A stretch of DNA of 64,000 nt from Geobacter sp. (GTDB lineage: Bacteria > Desulfobacterota > Desulfuromonadia > Geobacterales > Geobacteraceae). A program made the position numbers and the translations under genes. The notes under the pieces were generated by a model. That model was not told where the DNA came from, ran no database searches, and saw only the letters and a program-made list of their open reading frames with translations. Where the stretch lies: the NCBI GenBank assembly GCA_003490025.1, contig DNJC01000060.1, positions 93,188 to 157,187 on the forward strand. Reading direction: 5' to 3'. Shown here piece by piece: positions 61,404-64,000 of the stretch (the stretch's first letter is position 1; every line of letters starts with the position of its first letter).

Positions 61404-63410
61404 ATGTCACCAAATCCCATGCTCTTCGGAGCGCTGCTGCTTGTCTCATTGCTTCTCTTTAGCGTCGGTTGCTACCGCCGCCTCAGCCTGGTCACGCTGG
61501 GGCAGCCGGACCAGCGCCTCGACAACCCGGCTCTGCGCCTTGGCCGGATGCTCGTCCATGTCTTCGGACAAAAACAGGTGATCCGCAAGAGGTTCGGCTG
61601 GAACCACGCCGTCATCTTCTGGTCTTTCATCATCCTCATGCTGGCGAACCTCGAGTTCATGGCAAGCGGCATCATCCCCGGCTTCACCCTCTCTTTCCTC
61701 CCCGCCGCTCTGCACCATGCTCTGCTCTTCGCCTTCGACCTGGCTTCGCTGCTCGCCCTGGCGGCGGTGCTGGTCGCTTTTTCCCGGCGGCTCTTCTTTC
61801 CCCACTCGTCGATGAGCAGCAACTACGTCAAGGCGCGCAGCGTCGAAGGGTTCCTGATCCTCTCCCTGATCGCCTTGCTCATGGTGGCGTACTTCGGCCT
61901 GCACGGCGCGACCATAGCCGCCGGGACGGAGCAAGGTGCCGCTGCCATGCCGGTCTCGGGTCTGGTGGCCGCGCTCATCTCCGCCTCCTGGTCCGGCAGC
62001 CTCGCCTCGCTCGCCCTTTTTTTCTGGTGGCTCCATGCCGCGGCGCTGCTCGCGTTTCTCTGCCTGCTTCCCGCCAGCAAACACATGCACATCCTCACGG
62101 GAATTCCGAACATCTTCCTGGCCAGCGCGGAAAAGCCGAATCACCAGCCCCGCGAGGAGTTCGTGAAGGGGGGGCGCTACGGGGCCTCCACGGTGCAGCA
62201 GTTCAGCTGGAAGGATCTCCTTGACGGATTCTCCTGCACCGAGTGCGGCCGCTGCCAGGACGCCTGTCCCGCCGCCGCCACCGGCAAGGCGCTGAACCCG
62301 CGCCAGGTCATTCACGCCATCAAGACCAACCTCCTCTCCAATGCCCCTTCGCTCCAGATCGGAGAGCCTGGTGTTATGCCGTTGATCGGCCAGGAAGGGG
62401 AGGGGACCACCACCGAGGAATCCATCTGGGCCTGCACCACCTGCGGCTCCTGCATGAGCGTCTGCCCGGTCCTTATCGAACACATGCCTAAGATCGTGAA
62501 GATGCGCCGCTACCTGGTGCAGATGAAGTCCAGCTTCCCGGAGGAGCTGTTCCCTCTTTTCGAGAACATGGAGGGGAGAAGCAATCCGTGGGGGATCGCG
62601 CCGACCGAAAGGACCAAGTGGCACGGCCCGATGGAAGTCAAGGCTTTCGAGGCGGGAAAGACGGAATACCTCTTTTACGTCGGCTGCGCGGGCGCCTTCG
62701 ATTCCCGGCAGAAACAGGCGACGGTCGCCTTCGCCACCATACTGGACGCGGCGGGCGTTTCGTGGGGCACCCTGGGCAAGGACGAAAAATGCTGCGGTGA
62801 CAGTCTGCGCCGCCTGGGGAACGAGTTCGTCTTCGAGCGGATGGCGGACGAGAACGCGCGCCTTCTCAAGGAGAGGGGAGTGACCAAGGTCGTCACCCAG
62901 TGCCCGCACTGCTTCTCGACCCTGAAAAACGACTACCGCCAGTACGGGATGGAGCTGGAGGTGATACACCACTCCGAGCTGCTCGCCCGGCTGCTGGAAC
63001 AGGGACGGCTGAAATTGAACAGGGAGGTCGGCGATCTCGGCAAGCTTCTGTTCCACGATTCCTGCTACCTCGGGAGACATAACGACGTCTACTCCGCGCC
63101 GAGGAAGGCCTTAGAACTTGCCACTGGAAAGGCTCCCGGCGAATTCTCCCGCAGTGGCAGGGAGTCGTTTTGCTGCGGCGCCGGCGGCGGCAGGATGTGG
63201 CAGGAGGAACACCAGGGTGAGCGGATCAACCTGAACCGGGTCAAGGAGGCGCTGGAGCAGAAGGCGGACACCATCTGCGTCAGTTGCCCCTATTGCATGA
63301 CCATGATCGAGGATGGCTTGAAGGACCTGCAGGCGGGCGGCACCAGGGTCAGGGAACTGGCCGAGGTGGTGGCGGAAGGGTTGCGGAAGGTTTCCAGTGC
63401 TGTCTGTTGA
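61404..63410 (+). CDS. Membrane FeS oxidoreductase, ETF:quinone oxidoreductase-type (EMO/DUF224), copy 2
   Basis: A 668-residue homologue of the protein at 49921. Five or six N-terminal helices (about 1-240) are followed by CTECGRCQDACP (about 278) and CTTCGSCMSVCP (about 348). CCG domains with KCCGDSLRRLG and FCCGAGGGRMW complete the protein. It probably takes electrons from the ferredoxin-type EtfAB encoded just before it and reduces menaquinone. AAGAGGAAAG precedes the ATG. It is only moderately similar to copy 1 in its membrane part, so the two have diverged partners. Confidence 0.9.
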   Translation: MSPNPMLFGALLLVSLLLFSVGCYRRLSLVTLGQPDQRLDNPALRLGRMLVHVFGQKQVIRKRFGWNHAVIFWSFIILMLANLEFMASGIIPGFTLSFLPAALHHALLFAFDLASLLALAAVLVAFSRRLFFPHSSMSSNYVKARSVEGFLILSLIALLMVAYFGLHGATIAAGTEQGAAAMPVSGLVAALISASWSGSLASLALFFWWLHAAALLAFLCLLPASKHMHILTGIPNIFLASAEKPNHQPREEFVKGGRYGASTVQQFSWKDLLDGFSCTECGRCQDACPAAATGKALNPRQVIHAIKTNLLSNAPSLQIGEPGVMPLIGQEGEGTTTEESIWACTTCGSCMSVCPVLIEHMPKIVKMRRYLVQMKSSFPEELFPLFENMEGRSNPWGIAPTERTKWHGPMEVKAFEAGKTEYLFYVGCAGAFDSRQKQATVAFATILDAAGVSWGTLGKDEKCCGDSLRRLGNEFVFERMADENARLLKERGVTKVVTQCPHCFSTLKNDYRQYGMELEVIHHSELLARLLEQGRLKLNREVGDLGKLLFHDSCYLGRHNDVYSAPRKALELATGKAPGEFSRSGRESFCCGAGGGRMWQEEHQGERINLNRVKEALEQKADTICVSCPYCMTMIEDGLKDLQAGGTRVRELAEVVAEGLRKVSSAVC

Positions 63411-63482
63411 CTGTGATCGCGGCAAAAGCTAGTATGGCTGCACCCCGCTCACTTACCGGCAGGGGCTTCAAGGAGGAACACG

Positions 63483-63776
63483 ATGGATTGGTATCGTTTG
63501 AGTATCGACGCGGATCTTGTGGCCGCAGGAAAAGTCGCGTCCGTGAAGGATCGTTTCACCGCGTCCTTCAGGGCCGCGGGCGGGCCGCGCGCGATGGCGC
63601 TTTTCCAGCGACCCGGCGAGGAGGGTGCGATCGAGCTCTTCTTCACCCCCGACTGTGGCGCGTTCGGGGCAGGGCTTCTCGACGAACTCGGGGCCGAACC
63701 GTGCGACGGGCCGGCGCTGGTCGGGCTCGAACTGCTTGTGGGGCATAACGAGATCACCTACTACCTGACCACATAG
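63483..63776 (+). CDS. Hypothetical protein
   Basis: A 97-residue soluble protein starting MDWYRLSIDADLVAAGKVAS and ending NEITYYLTT. It has mixed alpha/beta character and no signal peptide or motif I recognise. CAAGGAGGAACACG before the ATG strongly supports translation. It stands 73 bases after the FeS oxidoreductase and may be part of the same transcript. Confidence 0.65.
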   Translation: MDWYRLSIDADLVAAGKVASVKDRFTASFRAAGGPRAMALFQRPGEEGAIELFFTPDCGAFGAGLLDELGAEPCDGPALVGLELLVGHNEITYYLTT

Positions 63777-64000
63777 GGGGCGATCCCCTTCCGCCTGGCA
63801 GTTCCCTGCAAGGATGGCTTTGCTCCCACTCCAGCAAAGCTACATACCCCCATCCCCACCCCGGCCCTCACTGCCGTTAAGTTAAGAGCGTCACCACTAC
63901 CACTTACTCCTCCCCCCAGCAGGGGGAGGTTGGGAGGGGGGAAGACTTGCGGCTTCAGCAAAGAAGCGGCAGACTTCCCCCTCCCTGCCCCTCCCCCTCC
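63777..64000. other. Right-edge intergenic sequence
   Basis: Only C/G-rich direct and inverted tracts (a hairpin from CCTCCCCCC and GGGGGAGG near 63910-63930) were seen; no gene is supported. Confidence 0.4.

Overview
The window looks like chromosome from a Geobacter-type bacterium (Geobacterales; Geobacter, Geomonas or Citrifermentans lineage). This is inferred from high GC, an acetate-centred gene set with succinyl-CoA:acetate CoA-transferase and duplicated DUF485/ActP acetate permeases, membrane FeS (DUF224/EMO-type) oxidoreductases, many chemoreceptors, and GC-rich interspersed palindromes. No rRNA, tRNA, CRISPR array, prophage or complete transposase was seen.

Region 1 (1-13.8 kb) is regulatory and housekeeping: a cold-shock protein, a DUF3553-like protein, an Lrp regulator with a LysA-type decarboxylase, a secreted TPR-like protein, three methyl-accepting chemotaxis proteins, a hotdog thioesterase and a cytoplasmic PAS histidine kinase. 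One chemoreceptor ends in a PilZ c-di-GMP domain. Another has two copies of a cysteine-rich PAS module. All three have candidate sigma-28 promoters.

Region 2 (13.8-31.8 kb) handles acetate and small acyl-CoAs. It holds a MerR regulator, a CoA-transferase, an IclR regulator, DUF485/ActP, a DUF6125-like protein, fused isobutyryl-CoA mutase (IcmF), a nitroreductase, an M24 peptidase-fold protein, a sigma-54 activator, a second DUF485/ActP pair and a porin.

Region 3 (32-45.1 kb) is a leucine/isovalerate catabolic operon: liuA, liuB, liuC, liuD, liuE, a CoA-transferase, a second DUF6125-like gene, 3-oxoacid CoA-transferase subunits and etfBA. Isovaleryl-CoA would be converted to acetoacetate plus acetyl-CoA, and acetoacetate activated to acetoacetyl-CoA.

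Region 4 (45.6-63.8 kb) is a beta-oxidation and electron-transfer block: thiolase, hydroxyacyl-CoA dehydrogenase, crotonase, acyl-CoA dehydrogenase, a membrane FeS oxidoreductase and etfBA. It continues with a cobalamin adenosyltransferase, a short CaiB-like protein, an acyl-CoA dehydrogenase, glutaconate-type CoA-transferase subunits and DUF2889. A third etfB, a ferredoxin-fused etfA and a second membrane FeS oxidoreductase follow. Acyl-CoA dehydrogenase electrons would pass through ETF to the membrane proteins and then to quinone.

Two regulatory circuits can be read from the DNA. The first is a 16-bp operator resembling TTGACnTnnnCGTnAA, found at the MerR gene, the CoA-transferase, the thiolase and the third etfB. 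The second is a pair of near-perfect sigma-54 promoters, before the second acetate-permease operon and the liu operon, each with a GTTAACACC element 116-120 bp upstream; a sigma-54 activator gene lies between 25.6 and 27.4 kb. Three palindromic repeat families fill many intergenic gaps.
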